Shown one piece after another: positions 1 to 12,925 of a stretch of 64,000 bases of DNA; positions within the stretch are counted from its first letter, which is position 1, and each line of letters starts with the position of its first letter. Source of the DNA: Centropus unirufus (Eukaryota > Chordata > Aves > Cuculiformes > Centropidae). A program made the translations under genes and the position numbers. The notes under the pieces were generated by a model. The model searched no databases, was not told the DNA's origin, and saw nothing but the letters and a program-made list of their open reading frames with translations. The stretch covers positions 593,822 to 657,821 of the forward strand of contig VYZI01000242.1 of the NCBI GenBank assembly GCA_013397695.1. Direction: 5' to 3'.

Positions 1-2083
1 GATTTGTCTTTACTTTTTTTTCTCCCAATTGTTGTTGTAAATCAGCTGATTCAGAAATTCACACACTGGCTGGCTCTGCTCTGTTATCTCTGAAGAGTGA
101 ATGATTTTAATCTCAAAAGCATGGCTTGTAGCTTTAATTCCTTGCTTCTGTGCTTTAAAAGTAATTTTAATTATTTCAATTTTCAGTTTAATCTCAAAGC
201 TGCATTTGTAAACTGGTTTTGCCATCTTGTGACAGAAAGGAATGGGGAAAGCTACTCGTGTCTGCTAATTGTTGGGCTAGGGACCTGCATTTTGTAAAAT
301 TCTGTAAATTCTTCTACCTTACATCAGCTCTTCCATGTGCCAGCATCAGCCAGGAGTGCAGCTGAAAAGAAATGGCTCATTGATTCCATGGTCTGGCCTC
401 TGGAATAGCTTCATTGGCTCATTAACAGCTACAGCCTTCCCTTCTTGTGGTGAAGGTAGTTTCAGTGAGTGGTTTTCCGTCATTCCTGTTAAAATATAAG
501 ACTCTTAACTCATAATCAGGCAGATGAATCTACTTTTCCCAACTTCACACATTTTTCAAAAAACTTACTAACCTGTGAATTAATGACCTGCTGGTATTAA
601 AATGTTTAGGAAAAAAATCTAGTAGTGAATTTAATGCTGAAGGAATGGATCACACTCTCATCCAGAACTTCATTCTTCTACTCAATAACATCTCTAATGT
701 CTGTTACATTACATCATGTCGCGTGTGGTGGTCTTCAGGCTACTCCTAGAGTATCTCGGTAAGTACAAATTAATTTAGAGTGTCTGATTTTTGACTGTTC
801 TGTGCCCAGTCTTTTCCAAAGCGGTTTCAATGCTACATCTGTTCAGAGTTCTCCTCTCCTTTCTTGTAGTGTAAATGGCTGCAGATGGCAGTGGGGATTT
901 CAGACCGCTAAATGTCTTCCCTGAGGAGCATCTACTGTACAACTATGTACAAAAGGAGTAGCTTTTAATAAGAGCTCATCAACACATTTATGTTATTTGT
1001 AGGTAGATCTATGTCCTTAAGATTTACTTCTGATTCTATATGAAAATTAATTAGCCTGTTGAAATTTAATAAAAAATTAAATGAAGGTGGTAATGACAAT
1101 AATAGAACTTAATAGGATAGCAGTTAAGGGTTTTATAAATACATTTCTTTAATCGTAATAAATTATGAAGTTGATACTAGGGGTATTGTTAAAAATTTCT
1201 ATAATAAGCAGGAAAGTAGCAGCATCACAGTTTACATTAATTTTTTTTCACTTGTACAGAGCTCAAGATAGAGGCTGTTTGGACTATGTGCTACTTATCA
1301 ATTATGAGGTATTTTGTGTCTGAGAGTCTTTTGAACCCATATAGACAAAAGAGGGAAAGGAGGATTGGTAAGAGGAGACATTGAGAACAGAGAACTCTAT
1401 AATATCATGTGTACATTTGTAATAATTCTAATGCCTCAGTCGTGTGTGCAGGGGTTTTTTTGTGATTGCCATTTATGAATAAGCACTAAATCCATACATT
1501 GACCTGCCTGGATTTGCTATTTGTCTGGCAGGTAGTTACCTAAATGCTATAATTTGTGCTCTAAGTAATATAGTATAATGGGAAGTGCCAATAAACTAAA
1601 TGCCGCAGAAACAAACTGAAGGGCTCACTCAGGTTCTCGTAAAGCCTTCCCTCCAAAGTACAATTTCCTTAATTCTGATGAATTATTAATGACAACAACC
1701 AGCTTAAGCCATAACCAGTAGGAATTTGGTAGATAGGTCCCAGCCGCAGTCGGGTTACTGAACACTTAATAAGTGTACATACCTGCTTGCTTTACTGAAA
1801 ATACACTATAGCACTGTAGTCTGACTAATGGATTGGGTGAGGTGGATGCACACACCCATTTGTTTCTTGAACACAGTTAAGACTCTTGTATCTGAAGCCT
1901 GCATTGTCCAGGAAACAAGCACAGCAGCGCAACCACTGCCATTGGAATTACTCTAAAACCAGTCTCTGAGCTTTTTTAAAGTTAGCTCAGACTTGTAGTC
2001 TCTTCAGTCAATCACGTTCTCAGCGTGGCCTTGGAGACCCTTACAACAGTGCCCTTTTGATTTTTCTTGGTCATACTTGCATG

Positions 2084-2156
2084 TTCTTGGGTTTTTTTCT
2101 GATTGGTTGTTTTTGTTTTGGTTTTGGGGTTTTTTTTGCGTGTGTGTGTGTTAGCA
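2084..2156 (+). repeat. T/G-rich low-complexity stretch with short (GT)n
   Basis: The run is dominated by T and G (TTGGTTGTTTTTGTTTTGG, then GGGGTTTTTTTTG) and ends in about six GT units at 2140-2152. Confidence 0.85.
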
Positions 2157-2388
2157 CAGATTATTGGGAAAATTGCTTAGCTTTAAATGTAGTAAAATAT
2201 ACCAATTTAATTTTACATCCTCTTTTGATCTGCAGAGGCTGAATATAAGCATAAATTTGCTTCTGAACTTTGCTTTTTTGAACTCCTTGTGCGTTCTGAC
2301 TTGCCAGCGGTGTTTCATGCGACCATGCTGGTTTCAGATGGAACTGATGCAGAGCTTCCCTCTCCCCAGAGACGAGAACTGCTGGTTA

Positions 2389-2417
2389 CATGTACAGCCT
2401 GATCAAGGCTGTACATG
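2389..2417. repeat. Perfect inverted repeat, 12-base arms
   Basis: CATGTACAGCCT (2389-2400) and AGGCTGTACATG (2406-2417) are exact reverse complements around the 5-base spacer GATCA. As RNA this would form a stable hairpin in the TPK1 pre-mRNA. No function is evident. Confidence 0.95.
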
Positions 2418-5400
2418 CGTGGGTTTGAAGGACTGTGACCTGGTAAGGATTTTAGCACATGGGTGCAGATTCCTGGTGCTTGTTAGTGATTTCTGTAGTT
2501 AAGACTTTGCAGAGGGAGCTGACTTCTAATGTGATCTTCAGGAAGCGTTATTTGCAGACCTTGACCTCTTGCTGCCTTGATGTATTTGTTGTTAGTTGTT
2601 TCTTGAGAGTTAGGACTGCTTAGTATGTACCAGAGATAAAAACCAGTGCAGACTCCTGTGGCTGTTATGAAAGCGATTGTACATTGTGCTCAGGATTGGT
2701 ATTTCCTTGGTACAATTAGTTTAATAAGCTGTATAGTGAAATGTCAGTAGGTCAGCCACGTACAATGTGGCCTTAGTCGCCACTGTACGGGTATGAAATA
2801 ATATCTGAGAAGAGATGACCTGCTTCATGGTTTTAATATTTAACAGCTTTGAGTTAAATTATGTAATATTTCACATAAACTAGATCCTCAACTTCTGTGG
2901 GTTATCTTGGCTCAATTAGCTGCTGCTGAGTTCCTCTAGCATTAGACACTAGCTGAAGATGGGAATCAATTATACCTTCTGAGTATCTCTGTGACATCTG
3001 GCACTTTCAGGGGATGAAGGGAGCTCTGGAAAATAAGGACTTCAGGATCTGGCAAGATGCTTTAGCTGGTACAAAATTCACGTTTTTTCCTCCTAGGGAA
3101 TGTTTCCCAACCTTATACCTGGACATTGTGGCTTTGTAATTGTCCTCTCCCCTTTCCTTCTCTTCCTTTTTCTTCATTCCTGCCACGAGGAGGAATTTGA
3201 CTGCAACAAAGCTAAAGGAAGAGGTTAGCAGCTGGATGGGCGTGTTTTCTTGCACTTAGGAGGGACAGACAGCTTGTATAATGGCCAGAATGATTCTGCT
3301 GCAGGTTTCCCTATGTTACTAGGTTTCATTATATTTATGTTTGTTCACTAATGAACAGTAGAAAGAAATAAAAAATTAGATCAAGAAAATCACTGTCATT
3401 CAGACATCCTATTTCCATCTATTGAGGTTCAGAACGTAAGTCTGAACTTACCTGTTTGTTGTAGCAGTTTGAACATTTTACAGAAGAAAACAGCAGGAGG
3501 TACTTGTCCCTTAAAAACATAAAACAAATAAAACATTGATAGAAAAAAATGATTAAACTGAGTACATCAGATAGGAATCAGAAGGTAGATTTATTTATAC
3601 AGGAGAGTTGCAGCTTTATTTTGTTTCTTAATTTCATCCATATGTCAGGTGACTATAAAAGACCTTTTTATTTTTTAATTAGAATTTTATCAGCAGCTTT
3701 TTAATTGCAGCTGTGTTCATGAAAAAGATTGTTTGAAATACTTCTAGTCTTACTCAAGAGAGAACCGCTTGTGTCTATTAATAACCAGAAACCTGCTGAC
3801 TTTGCTAACTACAATATCCAAAATACTACTTTGTCTCTGCCGAGGTGGTGAGGCTGTAAGGAGGATAAGGCATGGAATAAAGTGAGAAGGATCTCTCTGC
3901 TAGCTGCAGAAGCCTTACTTAGCTGTGGTGCTCCAGCTTCCTGGAGACAGGGACACTGGTATACCGATCACTTTTCTACCAGTTCCTTCAGAGATCTTGA
4001 GGTCTACTTTTCACTTTTGCTATTGGTGCCAACTGTAAAAGAATTTCCCTTAAACTTTGCAATATGTTGTCTAAATCACAAGTTCCAGAAAATGAAATAG
4101 GGGTGTACATTGTGCAGGTGAATTGTGTAGAAATGGGAGAATACTCCCTTGAATTAATCTGATGAAAGCAAGGATGCTTTTTGGTAAAGGTTACACAGCA
4201 TCAAATAGAGCCCAGGTCTCATTTTGTATGCGCATTTATCTTCTGCTCTGTTTAATTAATGCTTCTGTGCTGTGCTGGGCAAGGGGTACAGGTAGCTTTT
4301 GAAATGTTAATGCTCAGGTAGAATATCCTGGTTCTCTGTCAGCTCCGGAGAAGCTGCAGCAGAGGTCAACAGCAAAAGGTTTAATAAAACTTCTGCTGCC
4401 TCACAGTGACTTAACAAATTTCAGCCATACAGAGAGAACACATTAAACAGATGTCTGCAGTTATGTGCCTTTTCTCCATTCCTTGCCTTGTGGGCTCACA
4501 TTCCCTAAAAAGATGAAGTGATGTGTTTTGTTCTTCTGTGTAGCCCAAGTGTTTTTAGCACATTGTTTCTCTGCAGAATGTTATGCACATTGTAAGTGTA
4601 CAGGAGTCAGATATTTAAGGTACTCAAGCTCAGCTTCACCAAAAATGAAAAAAGGGCGAGTCAGGAGTTTGCTCAGTGGCTGCTCTACAAGCATTTAGAC
4701 TGCAGGACAGAAGACATATCCATTAACCATATGGGAGTCAACTTCACCTTTCAGTAGTTTTGTTGCCATCAGGTATTCTAATTTCCTCCTTGAGCCTCCA
4801 TGTCTTCTAAGTAGGTGCCTTTTAATATTTTTTGTATGTGGCAATTCACACTATGTGGCTGGTCTTCCTACTTTATAGATAAGTCTCAGAATGTCTCTTT
4901 TCTGGACATGAAACAGAAGCTTAGTCTGTAAAATGATATGTACATGGAAACCAGAAAAGAAAATGCAGGCCCAAACAGGAGAAGCATAATTAAGACTTGC
5001 AAAACCCTGCAGATTTCTCCTTGCCCACTTGGAACAGGTTGTTTAGTAAGGGGATAAATAACTTGTCATTGCACTCGTCATTGTGTAGAATGGGCTCTAA
5101 AGGACTACTGGTACAAGCTACTTACTGCAGTTTCAAGACCTGAAGAAGCAAAGGGCTTCTTCCAACTCAGCCTCTCCTGTATAGGTGATCATCCCTGGTT
5201 TTGAAAGTACATAAAGAGATGCTACACTCGTGGCAGGTACTCAAGATGCTCAGATGAGAGTAAGTAAATTATGGAAGCAAGTAAATCCCATTGAGAAATC
5301 CCATCTTTCCTATGTAGCTGCTTAACTGTTTAATTGTGCTTCACTTTTAAGTGTTCTTACTGGTGTGCAAGTTCACAGAAAGGCCAGGTGGAGGTAAAAG

Positions 5401-8400
5401 AACATCAAAACTGACTTTTAAGATTGCATTACAAGTTTTCAAGCCACATTGATGGGGTTGTTAGCAAGTATCCGATTAGGAGATAAAAGTATAATATGAG
5501 TGTTTCTAGCTCTTCTGGGAAAAAAAGAGAAATTGCTTATCTTGTTTGTTTGCACCTCGGAACAGGAAAAATTCCATTCTGGTGACTCTTCAGGAAGAGA
5601 CTGTGAGCTGGCTTTGGCTTCTAATGTTGCCTTTTTGAGACTACCATTTAAATCTTGGTTTGTTTAGTTTGTGGCTGCTTCAATCTAAGCCAACCAGGTT
5701 TTAGATCCCATCCTGTTGATTCTTCACCTGCAACTTATAAGGTTAATAATTTACTGTTCATCTTTGTCTGGTCAGTTTCCTTTAATTTTTAGGGCAAGTT
5801 CTGTCATCGTTTGTTTTGACATGAAAAGAGTAGAAACAGGTTTGGGTGTCTTGTGAGCTTCTGTCTTCTCAGTTAGTCACATATCCTCGCCTATCAGATG
5901 GAGTCCTGGTTGCATTGCTCATCTTCTCTCTCCTCTTTCCTTTGGCATCATGCCCTAGAACTCTAGAGTTTGGCATGTCTGGAAGACCACTTATGCTTCC
6001 CTAGCTTTCAAAATCAGTTGATTTTATTCATGCTGAGGCACTAGGGGCTAGTACTTATTCTGCCACAGAGTTTATATGCTGTGCTGAGCCATGCTGTCCT
6101 GAGCCAGGATGAAAACTGACTGCTCACCCCCTTTAATTTTCAATTACTTTTGCCAAGGATAAGAAGATATGACGCTCAAGCCTGTGAGATACTGACTGTC
6201 TTTCAAGAGGTGCTGAATAGTTTCAGCTTTAATTTGCTGCTGATGGTGACAACATAGCATTTATGTATCCTTTATTCTAAGAAACATCAGTCTGTAAGTA
6301 ATGAAAAAGAAGGAACAGGTACTTAGCAGTGGCGTCTGGGAGTTACTTTTCCTGTGCACTCTGAGATTTTCCTGAAGTATTTGTACTCACCTGAACACGG
6401 GCGGGTGTTCAGCACCAAGGAAAACAAGTGAGCAGCTCTCAAATCTTGGAGCATTGCTTTAGTTTGTAGTATATTGATTGAAACTGGAGAACAGTTTCAT
6501 ATATTGACAATTAAAAAGATAAATGCAGCAGTTGCAGCTATCATCAACACGCTTCTTTGTCACTGAGGGATAAGGTTTCGAGGCAGGGAGTTAGTAGCTT
6601 GATTTTTGTTAATGATAATGGCGGTGAGTTGGTGATACCCTGCAGAAGATGTCCTCCTGATGTGTGCTTTGTGTAGCAGTTTGAGCTGAGGACAGTATGT
6701 ACTCCAGCTTATTTCAGATTTTTTTTATTATTTGCAAGGTGACACTACTTACCAGGCAAGCATAAATGAATGCATTATTGCCCTCATATCTTCACACGCT
6801 TTTATCTTTTTCTTTAAATCATAGCGTTTGTGAATAAAATAATACTTTTATGCTCTTTAACACTAAGCTTTTGAAAAAGTAAGGAAAAAAAGGGTGTTCT
6901 TCAAGGTTGCTAGATATTACAAAGTACTTTTAACTACAGAGCTACCTGACTGCAATCCATAGATTTGGTAACAGTCAGTGCAAAGAATTTGGCAAGGCAC
7001 AACCTGCTATCTTCATATGGCTTGATGTATGCATATGCTTGCTTTCATTGTTAAATTGGACTCTACAGTACTGTTGTTTTTGTCTTTGCCACCCTTTCCT
7101 CCCCTCCCTGCCATGTTTAAATAAAAACCTGTTCAATCTCATCTGGATTTATTGTAAAGTACAAAATGTTGTTTGGAAATTATGTTCTGTGTAAGCAACT
7201 GCATAATGAACATCAAGGTTTATTAAAATCTTTAAAGAAGGCACGAGCAATTAGGGTAGTTTTTTGGTTGATGTTTGATTCTTTCTGAATTCATACAGCA
7301 ATGAGAACAGCCGCGTGTATCCTAATGATAAATTAATAAATATGATAGAGTGATAATGGAGTCTGTGTGGTTTAAAATAATAGTGATGTGAACCATGGAG
7401 TCAGAAAAAGTAAGCTTGCTTAATTCAAGAGAGTCTTGATTGGGAAGTTGAGGATGAAGGAGGCAAGGACTGCGCTTTAGCTGTTTTTTAAAGGCCTGAT
7501 GATAATAGTAAGTTATGGAATCCTTAGGGTGATCTATTCAGTTTGAAGTGTGTTAATTGTATTGGTATTTAGTGTTCAGCTTCTGCGATTCAGGTATCAC
7601 CTTTACTTGGTGGTAATCTTGCAGGTAATACTGGGAAGGTGTTTAGATTATACATTGAATATATATGAACTCTGAGTATAGCTGATGGTCTTCAATTTCT
7701 CCTTTCCTTAGGAGCTCAACTCTGTAGAGCTAAATGGGTATCTGAGTATGCCACTTCGAGACGAAATAGAAATGGCATCTACTTGTGCTGTACCTTTCTC
7801 TGGGAGTTAAAAGGACACTTTGATCTTCACAGCAGTTAACTGTATACTTTTGACGAATTCAAACAGACTCAACACATTTCTGAGAAGAGCAGCCCTTACC
7901 TATCTAGTCAAGACTGACAGGAGGGCAAGCTGAAAGAGCATCTTAACACATAGTAAATATAGATTTGGGGCATTAATTTTTGTTTCTTGGAGGGTTTTTT
8001 GTTAAGCTGTGATTTTAATATTTGCCTGAAGTAGCGCTAGTAGTGCTTTATCTCCTGTATCCCCAATGACTAGATGCTTCTGAAAGTTAAAACTGATTTT
8101 AGTGTCTGCTTCATGGAAAGTCTACAGCATTTTATCTTCACTTTTTTTTTTTTTCTAGGACTAGCTAGTGTGGTTTTGTTAGTCTGGGGTAAAAGGCACC
8201 AGTTTTGTAATTTATTTTTAGTAGTGAAAAAAAAAGCATAGGGAATCTACTCCGTGCCCTCGAATGATACAGCTGGGACACATTCAGCTTGGCTGCGTGG
8301 GCTTGTTTTCTGTGCTATAACGGATGGAAGCAAAGGATACTGCAGATACTGCCTTTAAATGTTCATGTCTCTGATGTTAACATTTGTTTAAAAAAGGTTA

Positions 8401-9082
8401 ATTGCAGACAATTATGTGCTAAAGGCGCTACATCACAAGAAAAGTCAATAGTACTAGGAAACTGTAACTTTGAATTAATGATAGAACTGAGCAGTTATGC
8501 CAGAGCAATTTATTTAAGGAGGCAGCACAGTGTTTTTATTGTAAACTGCTAAAATGTGATGTTTTTTTCTTTTCTTTTTCATAACTGTATAAAAAGGCAT
8601 ATTTGCACTCAAAAATGAGTTCTTAAAGTAAGTAAATAAAAACCCAAGTATTCTGATGTTTCAAATCAAATGTGCTGTTTGTTAGTGTTGAATATTTCAA
8701 AATAAAACTGTTCCTTGATTTAAGCTGTGTCCGTTAGATGGGTTTCATGAAGGCAAAAGGCACAGTTGTGCTTAGTTAGCATGAGAACCTCTGAGTTTAA
8801 ATAGCTTCTATTTATTTTGTGATCTGTGTCTATGGTAAAAGTCAATTACTGTTTTATAGTACTGGTGACTAAAATTTCATTAGAGTATCTTGGAACTATG
8901 GCAAACTTGCTAGAATCTTTTTATCCTACTCTCCAGCCCAGCATCCTGGGAGTTCATAAAACAATCTTCAACGTTTATCCGATTTGGATAAATCCCCTAA
9001 CTGACAATCAGCTCAAAACTTCTGACAAACAGTGCTGCTTTTTCTTTGGTCAGCTAGCTAAAACTTTCAAGGTCTACATCTG

Positions 9083-9393
9083 CCTGAGAGGAGGTTATAG
9101 GGAGGTACAGGTGGGTGCTGGTCTCTTTGCCCAAGTGGTGGGTGATAGGATGAGAGGGAATGGCCTCAAGCTGCACCAGGGGAGGTTCAGTTTGGGCATT
9201 AGGAAAAATTTCTTCACTGAAGGGGTTTTCAGGCACTGGAATGGCTGCCCAGGGAGGTGGTTGAGTCACCATCCCTGGAGATATTTAAAAGATGGTAGAT
9301 GAAGTCATTAGGGATGTAATTTAGTAATGTGCAGGTTCGTTTGGGCTTGATGATCTCAAAGGTCTCTTCCAACCTAGTGATTCTATGTTTCTA
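9083..9393 (+). mobile_element. CR1 LINE, 3' end fragment, + orientation
   Basis: This looks like the 3' untranslated end of a CR1 non-LTR retrotransposon. Diagnostic stretches in order are a GGTGCTGGTCTCTT block, GGCCTCAAGCTGCACCAGGG, GGTTCAGTTTGGGCATTAGG, a TTTCTTCACTGAAGGGG block, ACCATCCCTGGAGATATTTA, and finally TCTCTTCCAACC with GATTCTATG. CR1 copies are usually 5'-truncated and end in short ATTCTRTG-type repeats, and this one fits both. It cannot encode the reverse transcriptase. Family recognition is from memory of the avian consensus. Confidence 0.9.
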
Positions 9394-9570
9394 TATTGAA
9401 ATTCTGTGAGTTTCTTTGTTCGGTTTTTTTTTTAAGTTATATACATGAAACATAAGCATTCTGCTGTGCAAGTGCTTTCAGGTCCTTATCTGAAAGCAAT
9501 CCCAGCCCTCTAGACTCCACAGTCTAAATTAGGCTGATGCTTGCTGGCTCTATAATATCCTCAAGAGAAC

Positions 9571-9680
9571 TAAAAAACCAAAACAGCCACAACAAAAGAG
9601 CAAAAACCAAAGCCAAATAACAAAAAAACCCCTCAATTCCCCCAAAAAAGGAAAAAGAATGGGAAAGGAAAGAATTCCTG
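9571..9680. repeat. A/C- and A/G-rich low-complexity stretch
   Basis: AACCAAAACAGCCACAACAA-type sequence merges into AAAAACCCC and then into a purine run (GGAAAAAGAATGGGAAAGG). It lies 180 bases after the CR1 end at 9393. The 64-codon minus-strand open frame over it is a composition artefact. Confidence 0.75.
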
Positions 9681-12600
9681 CTAAATATCAGTGTAAGGAA
9701 GCAGAGAATTGTAGTCATAATTAGTAGTCAATGGGACTGGTAAAACACAGTTCGGAAACGCAGTAGACTGCACCCATTTGGACCGTTTCAAAACTAATTT
9801 TTTTAATTGCACTTTGAAAAGGCATTAAAAGACATCTTTTGCCATCATGGACAAAAAGATAACATCCTCCAATAAAGGACATGTGTCATATGTCACTGAA
9901 ATATATGTATTCTTCAATACAATTCTACAGAATAAGAATTATTCATGGATTTGTGGTCAGAGGGCAGGAAAGCATGAGTTAGACTGATATATTATCTGAT
10001 TTTAATCCACTCTTTAAATAGAGGCTGCTGTTCTAAATTTTATGGAGAGACCTTTCTTGCCACTTTTTTCTGACATAATTTCTTCCACTCACATAGTAGT
10101 AAGCTTGATAAGTGATTCTTCAGAATATGTTCTCCCAAACCACTTTGTGCTCTGGAGTAAATAGGAAAGTATATCAAAGCAAACAGGAGATAACCCATTA
10201 TAACAAAATATTCTTAAGTTTCCTTAGAATAGTTTTTTTTCCCATATGTATCTTGATCAACTAACTCCCTTTTTTCTGTATCAGCTAGTGCTGACCTCCT
10301 CTTCAACCTTGCACAACTCTGCACACAATGACTCTTCTTCACTCATTTTAATTGGAGGAGAGGTTTGACTAAATTCTACTAACTTGAATCAGCCAGCTGA
10401 GATTTTTGTGATGTTTGTAAAGCAAATGGTAAAATTTTATATTTTCTAATAAGGAATATTTTTTTCATTCATCGAGTGTGTCATTATGTATTTTCCTTGT
10501 TTCTGGTGTTTGTCAAAGGGAAGGAAAAGAGGAGAGAAAAGAATTGATGCTATTCTATGAAATTGCCGTGTTCATTAGTGCAAGGCTTACATTTTTCGAA
10601 ATGATGGAAGATCCCAGCCTTGATTCCTTACCCTCTGTTACTCGTTTCTAGCTTTGTGGTGATTACAGGTGAGCCATTTAGAGAGACTGTTTGGAAAATG
10701 GGCATAGCACTTCCTGACAGACGAGACTCATACAGGCAGTTTAGCCCTGGCAGAGCACGTGGGAGACACAACCAAGATTCTTGTTTCTTTTGCTTATAAA
10801 AATTCAGACAGAACTTCAGCTAGCTTGTCATGGAAGTAGTTTTACTTTGGGTGAGAGTAAAAGCTGTGCAGGAGCATTTGATTGAGAGAAGATGGTTTTG
10901 TGGCTAACTTTGCTCCCAGTTATGCCTCTTGAAGCACTCAGGAGAAATGGTTGCCTATTTAAAAGCGCTGCTGTCTGTAGTCACTATAGAGAGAAAAAAA
11001 ATTACAATGACATTTTTGGATTTATCTACCACATTTCACTAAGATAAAACACCCTCAGACATCAGCTTCTTCATCAGAGTGGATATGTGCGTCGTACTAA
11101 GTTGGCTTGCAGTGACAAGTCCCTGGTGCTCTTTGTGCCCAACCAGCAGGGCTGCATCCACAGCTTGTATTCAGGTCCACCACTGTAACACCTAAAGTGA
11201 GTTCAGGTTTAGTGGCTTTGTTTCAATCAGGAATGAAAGGAAAATAACAACTTGAAACAGAAGACCTGTAGGTTTTAGGCTTATTGTAGTCAGTAAATAT
11301 TTCATTGAGGAAACTTGTGGGAAGGTAAAAAGGCAGCAATTGAATGTTTAAATCTTGAAAATTTGAGATTGTTTGTACGCTGAAAAGGTCATTTTCCCAA
11401 TGAAAGAGCAAATCTAGTTCTCTGTTTAGTTTTTAAAATATAGTACTGAAACATTTGCATTTCTTCTGGTTGGTTTCTGTGTTCTTGATAAAATTCAATG
11501 CAGAAGGGACCGCCTTTCCACCTGCCACAAGCGTGGGAGCATCATTTTTGGAAACATTATTTTTAGAGCATATCCTTTCATAACAACCTCAGTAATAGCA
11601 GTGAGCTGTGAATTTGAAATGCACATGAACTCACTTCCAACAACTATACTTACCAGCTTCTGCTGGAGCAGCTTTCAGTTTTCAAAGAAATTGGTGGCCA
11701 GTGACTGTATGTCTCTTGAAATCCTTGAGGTGATCCAGATCATGAGGTTTTTGTAAGTTTTACTCACGTGAGGCATGTGTAGAACCTGCAGCATTTTTCT
11801 GAAATCAGGTTGTAGAAAACTATATCCCAGTATGCTTTGCCCAATTCCTCGTAACTCGGCTTGAGCTGTAAACTAATTTGCTGATGAACTTGCATACCCC
11901 GGTAAAGTATCGTAACCTTGGAGAAGAACAACTATGTATTTAATTTGTTAAAAAAACACTGAAATTGCAACTTCTTTTTCAAAACTCAGTTCAACCTTAT
12001 CTATTGAAACAGTGGCACCCTTTTTACCTCTCTTCTCACCTGCTGCTTAAAACTCCAGGAATTTGCAAGATCTGTATTTCCATGGGTGGTTTCTTTGTTT
12101 CTTTTTTTTTTTTGAAAAAAAAAATTCTTAAACTTTTGATAAGAGTGTATACAGCAAATATTTTGAAACACTGCGCTCAAAAAACCCCAAACAAACCAAG
12201 AAGTTGAGGTTAATATTACAATTTCTATGTGTTTTGCTGCAATATTACTGTACAAGTGACAGGATTTTAAATCAACTTTGTACACATTTCACACGTCCAA
12301 AATATTACTTAAAAATCACTGTGCCTTTGGCTTCCATATTTTGAGGTGAGTATTTTTAAAAATCCTGAAGAGCAGCAATTGGATGACATCAGTATCGATA
12401 AAATACACAACTTTGGAACATTTGTGACATACCAGGTGTCCAAGAGGCAGCAACAGCTTCTGTCAAACAATATCTTTTGGGGCTTGATGTGCAGCATTAG
12501 ATATTCTTTTTCAAATACTTTACTGACCAAGCGATACTTTTAAAAGATACGTTTGAGATTTCTTTCTAGAACCATACAAGTCTTGCCTTACTGACCCAGG

Positions 12601-12852
12601 AAGGTGTATAAGCATTTAAGTGATATGTAGCTCCCTCAGCAGCAAACAGGCACTAGATTTACCAGTTTTACAGTTCATCTGTTACCTTAGTTTGTATCAC
12701 CTCATATCAACTCTTATTTTAATATGCTTTTAACTAACTCCTGTTCCCTTGAGAGATCAATGCTTGCACCCCTTAGTGCTCTGAGAAAATAAATATTAAA
12801 TGTAGTAAGATGGATTAATTTTTCATTTCACTGCTCATTGCTTTCCTTTCAG

Positions 12853-12925
12853 CTTCTTGCCTGATTACATCAGTGGTGATTTTGATTCCATTCAGGCCGA
12901 AGTCAAGGAGTACTACAAGGTCAAG
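12853..12925 (+). CDS. TPK1: TPK1 internal coding exon, GDFDS catalytic motif
   Basis: Thiamin pyrophosphokinase transfers pyrophosphate from ATP to thiamin in the cytosol, making the cofactor thiamin diphosphate. This exon is 73 bases: the first C completes a codon begun in the exon upstream, followed by 24 codons reading FLPDYISGDFDSIQAEVKEY and then YKVK. GDFDS is the acidic motif of the family; its two aspartates coordinate magnesium and ATP phosphates in known structures. A pyrimidine-rich tract and AG precede the exon (AG at 12851-12852) and GTAAAT follows it. The upstream intron is phase 2 and the downstream intron phase 0. Against the human protein as I recall it, the match covers about residues 63-86 with only conservative or surface-like changes. 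Reading into the intron meets a stop within three codons, which supports the boundary. Identification is by motif recognition, not by a database search. Confidence 0.95.

Larger units (their letters stand above)
1..12852 (+). other. TPK1: TPK1 intron, 3' part (start outside window)
   Basis: This is the downstream part of the intron ending at the exon at 12853. It contains no sequence I can match to the amino-terminal TPK1 exons, which should encode the segment with the ADGGANRLYD motif; I infer they lie upstream of the window. It is AT-rich with scattered poly-A and poly-T runs. Separately listed are a T/G-rich stretch at 2084-2156, a palindrome at 2389-2417, a CR1 end at 9083-9393 and an A/C-rich stretch at 9571-9680. 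Open reading frames here reach 158 codons (8826-9302), but that one runs into the CR1 copy and none looks like a conserved protein. Confidence 0.75.

Noticed and set aside
2164..2502. 112-codon + strand open frame with a CTGCAG acceptor-like site near 2235 and a CTGGTAAGG donor-like site near 2441, possibly an extra exon
   Set aside because: The translation resembles no TPK1 segment or other protein I know. Splice-like words are frequent by chance, and RNA-seq would be needed to support it.
8826..9302. 158-codon + strand open frame, the longest in the window
   Set aside because: Its second half is CR1 3' UTR sequence and the first half is unrecognisable AT-rich DNA, so it is a chance frame.
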